Of a stretch of DNA of 64,000 nucleotides, positions 33,035-41,101 are shown piece after piece (positions within the stretch are counted from its first letter, which is position 1; every line of letters begins with the position of its first letter). The translations under genes were made by a program, and so were the position numbers. The notes under the pieces are model-generated. The model saw only the letters and a list, made by a program, of their open reading frames with translations. It was not told the origin of the DNA and ran no database searches. The stretch is from Oceanicella sp. SM1341 (lineage in GTDB: Bacteria; Pseudomonadota; Alphaproteobacteria; Rhodobacterales; Rhodobacteraceae): the NCBI RefSeq assembly GCF_003448965.1, contig NZ_QRGC01000002.1, positions 248,001-312,000 of the forward strand, given 5' to 3'.

Positions 33035-34360
33035 ATGAATCCTCTCAAGATCGCGGTGATCGGCTCGGGCATCTCCGGCCTCTCGGCGGCCTGGCTGCTG
33101 GCGCAGCGCCATCAGGTGACGCTCTACGAGACCGAGGGCCGCCTCGGCGGCCACGCCAACACCGTCGACGTGGATACCCCCGCCGGCCCGGTGCCGGTGG
33201 ACACGGGCTTCATCGTGTTCAACGAGCTCAACTACCCCAATCTCACCGCGCTCTTCGGCCGGCTGGGGGTGGAGAGCCGGGCCACGCAGATGAGCTTCGC
33301 CTTCTCCGCCGACGGGGGGCGCTACGAATACGCGGGCTCCGGCGCGGGCGGCTTCTTCGGCCAGCCGGCAAACCTGTTCCGCCCCGACCACTGGCGCCTG
33401 CTGCGCGACGTGAGGCGCTTCTTCCGCACCGCGCAGGCCCGCGTGCAGGCCTGTCCGGAAGACACGCCGCTGGGCGCCTTCCTCGCGCGGGAGGGCTATG
33501 GCGAGGGCTTCGTGAACCGCCATATCCTGCCGATGGGGGCGGCCATCTGGTCGACCTCCGCCGCCGGCATGCTCGACTTCCCGGCCCGCAGCTTCATCGA
33601 TTTCTACGGCAACCACGGCCTGCTGCGGTTCCGCGACCGGCCGGCCTGGCGCACCGTGTGCGGCGGCAGCCGGGAATACGTGAACCGGCTGCTCGCCGGC
33701 CGGGGCATCGAGCTGCAGCCGGGCAACGCGGTGAACCGGGTGGTGCGCCACCCCGGCTTCGTCCACGTGACCGACGGGCGCGGCACCGAGCGGCCCTTCG
33801 ACCACGCCGTGCTCGCCACCCATGCCGACCAGGCGCTGGGCCTGATCGACGCGCCGGATGCGCGCGAGCGCGAGGTGCTCGGCGCCTTCTCCTACCAGGA
33901 CAACACCGCCGTGCTGCACCGCGACGCGCGCTGGATGCCGAAGCGCCGGCGGCTGTGGTCGTCGTGGAACTACATGGCCCGCGGCGGCAGGGGCGAGGGG
34001 CTCTGCGTCACCTACTGGATGAACCGCCTGCAGGGGCTGGCGAGCCCGGTGGAGCATTTCGTCACCCTCAACCCCTGGGAGGAGATCCACCCCAAGGCGG
34101 TGGACGCGCGCTTCACCTACCGCCACCCGGTGTTCGACGCCGGCGCGCTCGCGGCACAGCGCCGGCTCTGGGCGCTGCAGGGCCCGCGGCGCACCTGGTT
34201 CTGCGGCTCCTACGCCGGGCACGGCTTCCACGAGGACGGGCTGCAGAGCGGCCTCGCGGTGGCGGAGGAGCTGGGCGGTGTCACCCGGCCCTGGCAGGTT
34301 GAAAACCCTTCCGGCCGCATCACCCTTGCCCCTGCGGCAAGAATGGAAACGGCGGTATGA
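33035..34360 (+). CDS. FAD-dependent oxidoreductase (amine-oxidase fold, COG2907), candidate fatty-acyl desaturase of the sigma-E regulon
   Basis: Flavoprotein of 441 residues. The FAD site IAVIGSGISGLSAAWLL is at the N-terminus, followed by YETEGRLGGHANTVDV. The C-terminal FAD region is WFCGSYAGHGFHEDGLQSGLAVAEEL. It overlaps DUF1365 by 4 bases, and a CfaA-type methyltransferase follows. In R. sphaeroides the equivalent sigma-E-controlled cluster takes part in methylated and furan fatty acid formation, so this enzyme may dehydrogenate a methylated acyl chain (inference). An upstream start at 33011 is possible, but GGAG before 33035 fits better. Confidence 0.85.
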   Translation: MNPLKIAVIGSGISGLSAAWLLAQRHQVTLYETEGRLGGHANTVDVDTPAGPVPVDTGFIVFNELNYPNLTALFGRLGVESRATQMSFAFSADGGRYEYAGSGAGGFFGQPANLFRPDHWRLLRDVRRFFRTAQARVQACPEDTPLGAFLAREGYGEGFVNRHILPMGAAIWSTSAAGMLDFPARSFIDFYGNHGLLRFRDRPAWRTVCGGSREYVNRLLAGRGIELQPGNAVNRVVRHPGFVHVTDGRGTERPFDHAVLATHADQALGLIDAPDAREREVLGAFSYQDNTAVLHRDARWMPKRRRLWSSWNYMARGGRGEGLCVTYWMNRLQGLASPVEHFVTLNPWEEIHPKAVDARFTYRHPVFDAGALAAQRRLWALQGPRRTWFCGSYAGHGFHEDGLQSGLAVAEELGGVTRPWQVENPSGRITLAPAARMETAV

Positions 34361-35175
34361 TGCCCGACATGATCTACGAGGGCGAGGTGCGCCACACGCG
34401 CCTGCGCCCTGTCACCCACGCGCTGCGCTACCGGGTCTTCGCGCTGCTGGTGGACGTGGGCGAGCTGGGCGGCCTCGGGGCGCGCCACCGCATCCTGTCG
34501 CACAACCGGCGCAACCTGCTCGAGATCCGCGACGCCGATCATGGCGACGGCGGCCCGATCGGCGACTGGCTGTTCCGCCTCGCCGCCGCCAGCCCCGGCG
34601 GCGGGCTGGTGCGCCGCTTCGAGATGCTGTGCTACCCGCGCGTGCTGGGCTATGTGTTCAACCCGGTGACGGTCTATTACGGCTACGACGCCGGCGGGCG
34701 CATCTGCCTGATGGTCTACGAGGTGAACAACACCTTCGGCCAGCGCCGCACCTACGTGCTGCCCGCCCGCCCCGATGCGAAGGGCCATGTGCACCAGACC
34801 TGCGACAAGGCGCTCTACGTCTCGCCCTTCAACGATGTCTCGGGCGCCTACAGCTTCAACCTCACCACGCCGGGTGAGCAGCTCGGCCTCGGCGTGGCGC
34901 TGCGCGATGCGGGCGGGCCGCTCCTGAAGGCGCATTTCGCCGCGCGCGGCCGGCCGCTCACCGACCGGGCCCTGCTCGGCGCCCTGCTACGAACGGGGTG
35001 GTTGACCGCGAAGGTGATGACCGGCATCCATTACGAGGCGCTGCGGCTCTGGGCGAAGGGGCTGCGGCTGAAGCCCCGCCCCCGGGGCCCGGTATCGGCG
35101 GTCAGCCACGGGGTGCCGATCAGACAGGGGGCGCCGACCGCAGTGCAGGAGGCCGAGGCATGCTCACCGAACTGA
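34357..35175 (+). CDS. DUF1365 family protein
   Basis: Protein of 272 residues of the DUF1365 family. It begins IYEGEVRHTRLRPVTHALRYRVFALLVDVGEL and has the hallmark YPRVLGYVFNPVTVYYGYDAGGRICLMVYEVNNTFGQRRTYVL, then HVHQTCDKALYVSPFNDVSGAYSF. The biochemical role is unknown, but it is almost always between an FAD oxidoreductase and a cyclopropane-synthase-like methyltransferase. It overlaps both neighbours and is therefore likely part of one membrane-lipid modification pathway. Confidence 0.88.
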   Translation: MMPDMIYEGEVRHTRLRPVTHALRYRVFALLVDVGELGGLGARHRILSHNRRNLLEIRDADHGDGGPIGDWLFRLAAASPGGGLVRRFEMLCYPRVLGYVFNPVTVYYGYDAGGRICLMVYEVNNTFGQRRTYVLPARPDAKGHVHQTCDKALYVSPFNDVSGAYSFNLTTPGEQLGLGVALRDAGGPLLKAHFAARGRPLTDRALLGALLRTGWLTAKVMTGIHYEALRLWAKGLRLKPRPRGPVSAVSHGVPIRQGAPTAVQEAEACSPN

Positions 35176-36407
35176 CCCCCCGGACAGGGACCGAAGGCAC
35201 CGCGCGCCGTCCCTCGCCGCTGGAGGCGCTGGTGCTGCGCATCGCCCGCCGCGTGCTCGACTGGGAGCCGCAGGGCGCGCTGGTGGTCGAGCTGCCCGGC
35301 GGCACCCGCCTGCGCTTCGGTCGCGCGGGCGACGCCGCCGAGCCGGTGCTGAAGCTGCGCAACTTCCGGGTGCTGCGCGCCGGCCTGCGCTCCGGCGCCA
35401 TCGGCTTCGCCGAGGCCTACATGGACCGCGACGTGGAGTGTTCCGACCTCACCGCCCTGTTCCGCTTCTTCCTGCGCAACCGCGACAACCTCGCCCGCTC
35501 CGGCCGGCGCTTCTTCCGGGTGCGCGGGCTCGACCGGCTGGCCCACCTGATGCGGCGCAACTCGCGCTCGGGCAGCAAGCGCAACATCATGGAGCATTAC
35601 GACCTCGGCAACGCCTTCTTCCGCGCCTGGCTCGACGGCGAGATGGTCTATTCCTCCGCCATCTACCCCGACGCCGGCAGCACGCTCGAAGAGGCGCAGC
35701 GCGAGAAGCTGGCCCGCATCGTCGCCCTGCTCGACCTGCGGCAGGACCGCGCGGCGGAGGTGCTGGAGATCGGCTCCGGCTGGGGCGCGCTCGCCTGCAT
35801 GGCGGCGGCCACGGGCGAGACCCGGGTCACCGGCCTCACCCTGTCGCACGAGCAGCTCGCCTTCGCGCGCGAGAAGGCGGAGGCCGCCGGCCTCGCCGCG
35901 CGCTGCGATTTCCGCCTCGAGGATTACCGCGACACCGGCGGGCTCTACGATCGGATCGTCTCCATCGAGATGATCGAGGCGGTGGGCGAGGCCTACTGGC
36001 CGCAGTATTTCCGCGTGCTGGGCGAGCGCCTGCGCCAGGGCGGCTCGGCGGTGATCCAGGCGATCACCATCGACGAGGCGCATTTCGAGCGCTACCGCCG
36101 CTCGGCCGATTTCATCCAGCGCCACGTGTTCCCCGGCGGCATGCTGCCCACCCGGCAGGTGATCCGCGAGCAGGGCGCGCGCGCGGGCCTCACCCTCGAC
36201 CACGTGGAATGCTTCGGCGCCTCCTACGCCCGCACCCTTGCCGACTGGCGCCACCGCTTCGAGGAGGCCTGGCCGCGCATCGCCGAGCTCGGCTTCGACG
36301 AGGGCTTCCGCCGCCGCTGGCGCTACTACCTCGCCTATTGCGAGGCGGGCTTCGAGGACGGGCTCATCGACGTGGGCCTCTACCGCCTGCGCAAGGCCCC
36401 GGCCTGA
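35160..36407 (+). CDS. cfaA: CfaA-type SAM-dependent fatty-acyl phospholipid methyltransferase
   Basis: Cyclopropane-fatty-acid-synthase family methyltransferase of 415 residues. It has the typical RNSRSGSKRNIMEHYDLGNAFFRAWLDGEMVYSSAIY, the SAM-binding loop VLEIGSGWGALACMAA, the EMIEAVGEAYWPQYF region and the FIQRHVFPGG motif. It transfers a methyl or methylene group to unsaturated acyl chains of phospholipids. The ATG at 35160 lies inside the end of DUF1365, preceded by GGAGG. In R. sphaeroides the homologous gene belongs to the singlet-oxygen regulon. Confidence 0.9.
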   Translation: MLTELTPRTGTEGTARRPSPLEALVLRIARRVLDWEPQGALVVELPGGTRLRFGRAGDAAEPVLKLRNFRVLRAGLRSGAIGFAEAYMDRDVECSDLTALFRFFLRNRDNLARSGRRFFRVRGLDRLAHLMRRNSRSGSKRNIMEHYDLGNAFFRAWLDGEMVYSSAIYPDAGSTLEEAQREKLARIVALLDLRQDRAAEVLEIGSGWGALACMAAATGETRVTGLTLSHEQLAFAREKAEAAGLAARCDFRLEDYRDTGGLYDRIVSIEMIEAVGEAYWPQYFRVLGERLRQGGSAVIQAITIDEAHFERYRRSADFIQRHVFPGGMLPTRQVIREQGARAGLTLDHVECFGASYARTLADWRHRFEEAWPRIAELGFDEGFRRRWRYYLAYCEAGFEDGLIDVGLYRLRKAPA

Positions 36408-36576
36408 GGGGGCGCGCAGGGGACAGCCGCCGGCGGAGACCCGCGATGCCCTGCCGTGCGCAGCCCATGTCACCGGCACCGTGCGCCTTTCCGCCAGCGA
36501 TCCGACATGCCGGAGGCCTCCCGCCTCTCCGTTGACACCCGCGCTGCGCGCGAATGTCGCCTCCGCGTTGGGCCGT

Positions 36577-36599
36577 GCCGCTCCGCCGTGCGGAGCGGC
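36577..36599 (+). terminator. Hairpin downstream of cfaA
   Basis: Perfect 10-bp stem GCCGCTCCGC-CGT-GCGGAGCGGC, about 170 bases after the cfaA stop. The tight 3-base loop fits an intrinsic terminator stem, but no T run follows. Confidence 0.4.
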
Positions 36600-37308
36600 G
36601 GCCCGACTTCACCGATCGGACATGGAGGCGGCAGGTGCGTGCCTTGCGAACGCGAGCCCGAACACAGGGGGCGAGGGACGCGCCCGACCCTGGGTGGGCG
36701 CAGCAGCGCCCGCGGTCGGCGGTTTATCGTTAAAGTCCCGGGGCCAGGATTGTGCGGCGGGTGACATCGCCATCGCGCCCTCCCGGGGGGAGCGTCGGGC
36801 GCGGCCCGGGCTGATCGCCCGGGCGAAACAGGTGAATTCGCGGTGCGCTTCTTGTCCTCAGGAGAGGACTTTGCAGGTTGCGGGACCATCGCCGCCTGCT
36901 GCAGCGGGTGCGCGGGTCATCCGTCATGGACACGAGGCAAAAGACCGGACGCAGACGGGGGAGCGAGGCGTGCGCTCCTTTGCGCCTTGCCCGGTGACCG
37001 CGTCGGGACGGTGACGTTCGGCCGCATCGCCCAGACGCTCTCGGCAAGCAACCGCGTGCATCTCGTCGGGGCATCGAGAGCCTGGCCATGGAAGGGGCCT
37101 GATCAAGGATCTGGCGGCCGGCTTCCTGCAGGCGGGTGCGCCGGGGCCGTGCCTGTTTGCGAACCCACGCCGGGGCACGGGCGCGGGCGCCGGGTGCGCA
37201 GCACCCGGCCCGGCCCAAGGGTGCGGTCACCGGCAGGTGGGCGCATCGCGGGAGGGCCCCGGCCGACAGGCCTCGCGAGGGTGGGGGGGAGTCCTCCCGT
37301 CCTTCGTC

Positions 37309-37331
37309 GACCCGCCCCTGCGGGGCGGGTC
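37309..37331 (-). terminator. Hairpin terminator after the rpoE-chrR-SDR operon
   Basis: Perfect 10-bp stem GACCCGCCCC-TGC-GGGGCGGGTC, 45 bases beyond the SDR stop on the minus strand. The T run is absent, so the call relies on position and stem strength. Confidence 0.5.
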
Positions 37332-37375
37332 TCCTGCGGTTTGGGCCGGGCCGCGCGTGCCGCGCGGCGGGACGG

Positions 37376-38137
37376 TCAGCGCTTCTGCTTCATGACGAAG
37401 CGGCGGATGGCGCGGAAGTAGAGCGCGTCGGGGAGGATGCGGAGCAGGGCCATCACCCGGGCGAAGCCGCGCGGAAAGGTGATCTTCCAGGCGCCGCGCT
37501 CGAGGCCGCCGAGGATCTCGCGCGCGGCCTCCTCCGCGGTGACGATGGAGGGCATGGGAAACGGGTTGTCGCGCGTCATCGGCGTGTCGACGAAGCCGGG
37601 GCAGATCACCGTTACCCTGATGCCGCGGGGGGCGAGCTCGCAGCGCAGGGTCTCGGCGAGATTGATCAGCGCCGCCTTTGTCGGGCCGTAGGCGATCGCC
37701 TTGGGCAACCCCCGGTAGCCCGCCACCGAGGCGGTGATGGCGATGTGCCCCGCCCCGCGCGCCAGCATGGGGGGCAGCAGCGCCTCCACCGCGTTCACCA
37801 CGCCGAGGTAGTTCACCTCCATCCCGCGGCGGATCGCCTCCGCATCGAGCGCCTCGACATCCATCAGCGCCCATGTTCCGGCATTCAGCACCGCGAGGTC
37901 GACGGGCCCCTCCGCCTCCAGCGCCGCGACGCAGGCGGCGACGGCGGCGCGGTCGGTGATGTCGAGGGGCCGGGCCTCGAGCGCGGGTGCCGTGGCGGCG
38001 AGGGCGGCGAGCTTCTCCTCCGAGCGGGCGGAGAGCGCCACGCGCCCGGCCGTGGGTGCCATGAGCCGGGCGAGCTCGGCGCCGATGCCCGAACTCGCGC
38101 CGGTGATCCAGACCGTGCCCCAGCGCGTCCCGTCCAT
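37376..38137 (-). CDS. Short-chain dehydrogenase/reductase in the rpoE-chrR operon
   Basis: Classical SDR of 253 residues with TGASSGIGAELA cofactor motif (about residues 13-24), NAG at about 90, catalytic Ser in ITASVAGYRG and YGPTK (Tyr/Lys pair). A C-terminal ARVMALLRILPDALYFRAIRRFVMKQKR tail is basic and amphipathic, suggesting membrane association and a lipid-like substrate. Its start is 1 base from the chrR stop, so it is co-expressed with the sigma factor and belongs to the oxidative-stress lipid or redox response. Confidence 0.87.
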   Translation of the reverse strand: MDGTRWGTVWITGASSGIGAELARLMAPTAGRVALSARSEEKLAALAATAPALEARPLDITDRAAVAACVAALEAEGPVDLAVLNAGTWALMDVEALDAEAIRRGMEVNYLGVVNAVEALLPPMLARGAGHIAITASVAGYRGLPKAIAYGPTKAALINLAETLRCELAPRGIRVTVICPGFVDTPMTRDNPFPMPSIVTAEEAAREILGGLERGAWKITFPRGFARVMALLRILPDALYFRAIRRFVMKQKR

Positions 38138-38138
38138 G

Positions 38139-38780
38139 TCAGATGCCCACGAGAGGCTGCAGCAGCCGGCTGACCAGCCCCTTGAAGCGGGTGGGGCGCT
38201 CGGTGGCCACCAGGCAGATGCAGGGCGCGCCCGGCTCCACCCGCGGCTGGTGCTCCACGTGCTCGTCGAGATCGGCGATGTCGCCGGGGCCGAAGCGGCC
38301 GAGCGCGTCGCTGTAGGCGCCCGAGAGGATCAGCGTCATCTCCGCCCCGCCATGGCCGTGCTCGGGCACCGCCTTGCCCGGGCCGATGTGCAGCATGTAG
38401 AGCGGCGAGGCGCTGCCGGTGCGGATGCGGTGGCGGCGGATGCCGGGCGCCACGGTCTTCCAGGGCACGTCGTCGAGCCGGGGGCCGATGTAGCGGCGCA
38501 GGGGCTGGGGCACGTCGCCGGGCTCCGCCTCGGCCAGGCGTGGGGCGGGGGCCGGCGTGTCGAGCCGGGCCAGCACCTGCTCCAGCGCGCGGGGCGCGAG
38601 GGCGGTTTCCTCCGTGTCCTCGAGAAGGCTGCCGCCGAGCTCCTCGGCGAGGCGCACGGCGCGGCGGCAGGCCGGGCACATGGCGAGATGCGAGGCCACG
38701 ACCACGGCGAAGGCCTCGTCGAGGTCGCCGCTCGCGTAGCGCAGGATGGTGGCGTCGTCGAGATGATGAAGCACGTTCAT
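38139..38780 (-). CDS. chrR: Zinc-dependent anti-sigma factor ChrR
   Basis: Anti-sigma factor of 213 residues, the same length as R. sphaeroides ChrR. The N-terminal ZAS domain has H6, H31, C35 and C38 (CPAC). The C-terminal cupin domain has H141, H143, E147 and H177, exactly the positions of the metal ligands in the characterised protein. The ZAS domain holds RpoE inactive; the cupin domain is needed for release on singlet oxygen or organic hydroperoxide stress. Its ATG overlaps the rpoE stop by 4 bases. Confidence 0.96.
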   Translation of the reverse strand: MNVLHHLDDATILRYASGDLDEAFAVVVASHLAMCPACRRAVRLAEELGGSLLEDTEETALAPRALEQVLARLDTPAPAPRLAEAEPGDVPQPLRRYIGPRLDDVPWKTVAPGIRRHRIRTGSASPLYMLHIGPGKAVPEHGHGGAEMTLILSGAYSDALGRFGPGDIADLDEHVEHQPRVEPGAPCICLVATERPTRFKGLVSRLLQPLVGI

Positions 38781-39427
38781 CTCAGCTCCTCCAGCCGGTC
38801 CTTGAGCCTGCCATAGGCGAGGCGCATCCGGGATTTGACGGTGCCAAGCGGCAGCTCCAGCCGCCGGGCGATCTGGGTTTGTGACAGGTCGTGCGCATAG
38901 GCGTATTCGATGATGGTTCTCTGGTCGTCGGGAAGGGTGGCGATGGCGGCGCCCACGTGCTCGCAGATCTCGGAGGAGAGCACGCCCTCCTCGCCGTCGG
39001 GGGTGTCGGAGGCGAGCTCGAGCGCCTCCACGTCCTCGTAGGGCCGGGCCGAACCGCGGCGCAGCCGGTCGATGCGGGCGTTGCGCGCGATGGTGAAGAT
39101 CCAGCCCTGAACCGAGCCGCGGGCGGGGTGGTAGAGGTCGATCTTGCGCCAGACGGTGAGCATCACGTCCTGGGCGAGGTCGTCGGCCTGGGCGTGATCG
39201 GCACCGGCGCGGATCATCAGCGCCTTTATCCGCGGGCCGAAATGGGCGAAGAGCGCGGCGAAGGCGGCGCGGTCGCGCGCGCCGGCGATGCGGGCCACGA
39301 GGGCGCGGTGCTCGGCGCGCAGCCGCGCGGCTTCCGCCTCGCGCAGGGCCCGCGCCTGTTCCTGTTCGCTCCGGAGGTCGGACACGGCATATCCCGGTGG
39401 TTGCTCGATCAATCTGGCCGATTGCAT
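38777..39427 (-). CDS. rpoE: ECF sigma factor RpoE (sigma-E, ECF11 type)
   Basis: Extracytoplasmic-function sigma factor of 216 residues that drives the singlet-oxygen response. Region 2 spans AFAALFAHFGPRIKALMIRAGAD through DLAQDVMLTVWRKIDLYHPARGSVQGWIFTIARNARID. Region 4 spans TLPDDQRTIIEYAYAHDLSQTQIARRLELPLGTVKSRMRLAYGRLKDRL. It carries about 35 extra, Glu/Ala/Arg-rich N-terminal residues compared with the R. sphaeroides protein. The ATG at 39427 follows GGGAG and lies about 20 bases after the predicted transcription start of a sigma-E promoter, so autoregulation is expected. Confidence 0.93.
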   Translation of the reverse strand: MQSARLIEQPPGYAVSDLRSEQEQARALREAEAARLRAEHRALVARIAGARDRAAFAALFAHFGPRIKALMIRAGADHAQADDLAQDVMLTVWRKIDLYHPARGSVQGWIFTIARNARIDRLRRGSARPYEDVEALELASDTPDGEEGVLSSEICEHVGAAIATLPDDQRTIIEYAYAHDLSQTQIARRLELPLGTVKSRMRLAYGRLKDRLEELR

Positions 39428-39454
39428 GCGCTGCTCCCGCTTCGTCCACGGGTA

Positions 39455-39480
39455 TACGCGGCAGGCGCGGCGCCGGATCA
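39455..39480 (-). promoter_or_regulatory. Sigma-E autoregulatory promoter of rpoE-chrR
   Basis: Minus-strand TGATCC (39480-39475), 18-base spacer, TA (39456-39455) within GCGTATACC. The element is the same as those at 32922 and 32977, placing rpoE-chrR-SDR in its own regulon. Confidence 0.75.
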
Positions 39481-39615
39481 CCGGCCGGACCACAAGAGCG
39501 CAAAAACCCCGCCGATGCGAGTCATGCCGTGGCCGCGCGCCCCCGGGGGCGCTCCCGGTCGCCCGGCGGGCGGCCTCGCCGCGGGCGCCGGCGGCGGCCC
39601 GGGCCCCGGCCCGCC

Positions 39616-40302
39616 TCAGGCCTCCAGCAGGGCGGCGCGCACCTGGCGCCAGGCGTCGTAGACCAGGCCGGAGGTGACGGTCTCGGCGCTCTGGCCGTCG
39701 CCGCTGCGGATGGCGCCGATCATCTGCTCGTTCGAGCCGATGAGCATGCGCACGGTCTGCGGCGCGCGCTGGTAGGCCCAGTAGCGGTAGCGCAGGGCGG
39801 GCTTGTTGAGCTGGCCCAGCAGCTTCTGCAGAACCGGGTTCGGCAGGGCTGCGTGGATATGGTCGGTGAGGCGGACATTGGCCTCGAAACAGCCGGGAAG
39901 GTCGCCGGCGGCGAAGGTCTCGCGCATGCGCTGCACGTGGGCATCGAGCGCGTCGGCGATGGCGCGGTGCTCGGGCGCCGTGGCGAGCAGGGCGGCGGCG
40001 GTGGCCTCCAGGCTCACGCGGCACACGGAGATGTCGTCGAGGTTGGCCACCGAGAGCTCGGCCACCCGCACCCCGTAGCGCGGCCGGCGGGTGACGAGAC
40101 CGCTCGCCTCGACGATCTGCAGCGCCTCGCGCAGCGGCGAGCGCGAGACGCCGTAGCGGGCGGAGAGCTCGGTCTCCACCAGCTTGGCCCCGGGCGCGAG
40201 GTCGCCGCGGATGATCTCGCGCTCCAGCCGCCCGGCCACGTCGAAGCCGATGGGCTGGCGCTCGATCGGCCCGGCGGGGGCGGAGGGGGCGTCGGAGAAC
40301 AC
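39616..40302 (-). CDS. GntR family regulator (FCD subfamily) of the polyamine-type ABC operon
   Basis: Regulator of 228 residues. The winged helix is LAPGAKLVETELSARYGVSRSPLREALQIVEASGLVTRRPRYGVRV. The FCD domain follows, with a plausible metal/ligand set in VRLTDHIHAAL and GSNEQMIGAI. It starts at GTG (40302), 5 bases after the stop of the second permease gene, so it is the last gene of the transport operon. A GTATAC-containing GntR-like site lies upstream of the 2OG oxygenase at the head of the region, and is its likeliest target. Confidence 0.85.
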   Translation of the reverse strand: MFSDAPSAPAGPIERQPIGFDVAGRLEREIIRGDLAPGAKLVETELSARYGVSRSPLREALQIVEASGLVTRRPRYGVRVAELSVANLDDISVCRVSLEATAAALLATAPEHRAIADALDAHVQRMRETFAAGDLPGCFEANVRLTDHIHAALPNPVLQKLLGQLNKPALRYRYWAYQRAPQTVRMLIGSNEQMIGAIRSGDGQSAETVTSGLVYDAWRQVRAALLEA

Positions 40303-40307
40303 GGGGA

Positions 40308-41096
40308 TCAGAACCTCTGGACCTTCAGGCCGAAGAAACGGTCGGCCAGGATCACCGCCGCGAGGGTGAGGATGATGCTGACGGTGGAGACGGCCGCGGC
40401 CTCGGGGGTGAAATTGAACCTCAGGTAGTCGAACAGCTGGATGGGCAGCGGCGCGGAGCCGGTGCCCTTGAGCATGTAGGAAATGCCGAAGGTGTCAAAG
40501 GAGATGATGAAGGCGAAGAGCGCGCCGTTGATCATGCCGGGCTTGGCCAGCGGCAGGGTGATGCGCCGGAAGGCGGTGAAGCGCTTCGCTCCCAGCGAGC
40601 GGGCGGCGAGCTCGCACATCTCGTCCATCCCCTGCAGCGAGGTGACCACGTTGAGGAACACGAAGGGCAGGGTGATGAGCACATGGCCGGTGAAGAGGGC
40701 GATGTAGTACTCGGTGCCCACGCCGACCTCGTAGAAGAAGAACAGCAGCGCGATGGCGGTGAGGATCTCGGGCAGGATCAGCGGCATCAGGATGGCGATG
40801 CGCACGCTCTCGGCGCGGCGCTTCGCGTGGCGCACGTAGTAGAGGGCCGCCATGGTGCCGATCACCAGCGAGGCGGCGGTGGCCGCGAGGCCGAGCACCA
40901 CCGAGAAGCCGATGGCGCGCAGGAACACCTCGTTCTCGAGAAAGGTGAAGAACCAGCGCAGCGACAGGCCCTGCGGCGGGAAGGTGAGGAAGTTGCCCGC
41001 GTTGAGCGAGGCCAGCACCACCACCACGATGGGCGCGAGCAGGAAGACGTAGACGAGCAGGCGGAACAGGCCCAGCAGGGCGGAGGCGAGGCGCAT
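40308..41096 (-). CDS. ABC importer permease, PotC type
   Basis: Inner-membrane permease of 262 residues with six helices, of the spermidine/putrescine (PotC) family. The EAA loop is CELAARSLGAKRFTAFRRITLPLAKPGMINGALF at about residues 165-198. The start at 41096 follows GGAAG and lies just after the stop of the first permease. It partners the PotB-type permease. The actual cargo is uncertain, because PotABCD-like systems in this order carry diverse cationic or amphoteric compounds. Confidence 0.88.
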   Translation of the reverse strand: MRLASALLGLFRLLVYVFLLAPIVVVVLASLNAGNFLTFPPQGLSLRWFFTFLENEVFLRAIGFSVVLGLAATAASLVIGTMAALYYVRHAKRRAESVRIAILMPLILPEILTAIALLFFFYEVGVGTEYYIALFTGHVLITLPFVFLNVVTSLQGMDEMCELAARSLGAKRFTAFRRITLPLAKPGMINGALFAFIISFDTFGISYMLKGTGSAPLPIQLFDYLRFNFTPEAAAVSTVSIILTLAAVILADRFFGLKVQRF

Positions 41097-41101
41097 CTGG
41101 G

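Larger units (their letters stand above)
36408..37375. other. Long intergenic region between convergent sigma-E operons, no gene called
   Basis: 968 bases between cfaA and the convergent SDR gene, by far the longest gene-free stretch in the window. Several open frames of 80-250 codons cross it on both strands, but their translations are Arg/Pro/Gly-rich, have no recognisable domain and lack credible ribosome sites. It contains a perfect 10-bp hairpin (36577-36599), a small hairpin (36854-36869) and a terminator-like stem at 37309-37331. It may hold a decayed gene or an RNA; nothing proves either. Confidence 0.5.

Noticed and set aside
36238-37421. Several open frames of 80-258 codons in the gap after cfaA
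   Set aside because: No recognisable family, Arg/Pro/Gly-rich composition, mutually overlapping on both strands, no convincing ribosome sites.
39616-40302. The GntR at 39.6 kb as the regulator of the TTYG-N4-CAAA sites at 50-55 kb
   Set aside because: It ends the polyamine-type operon, whose own control region has a different GTATAC-type site; nothing ties it to the heterocycle cluster.
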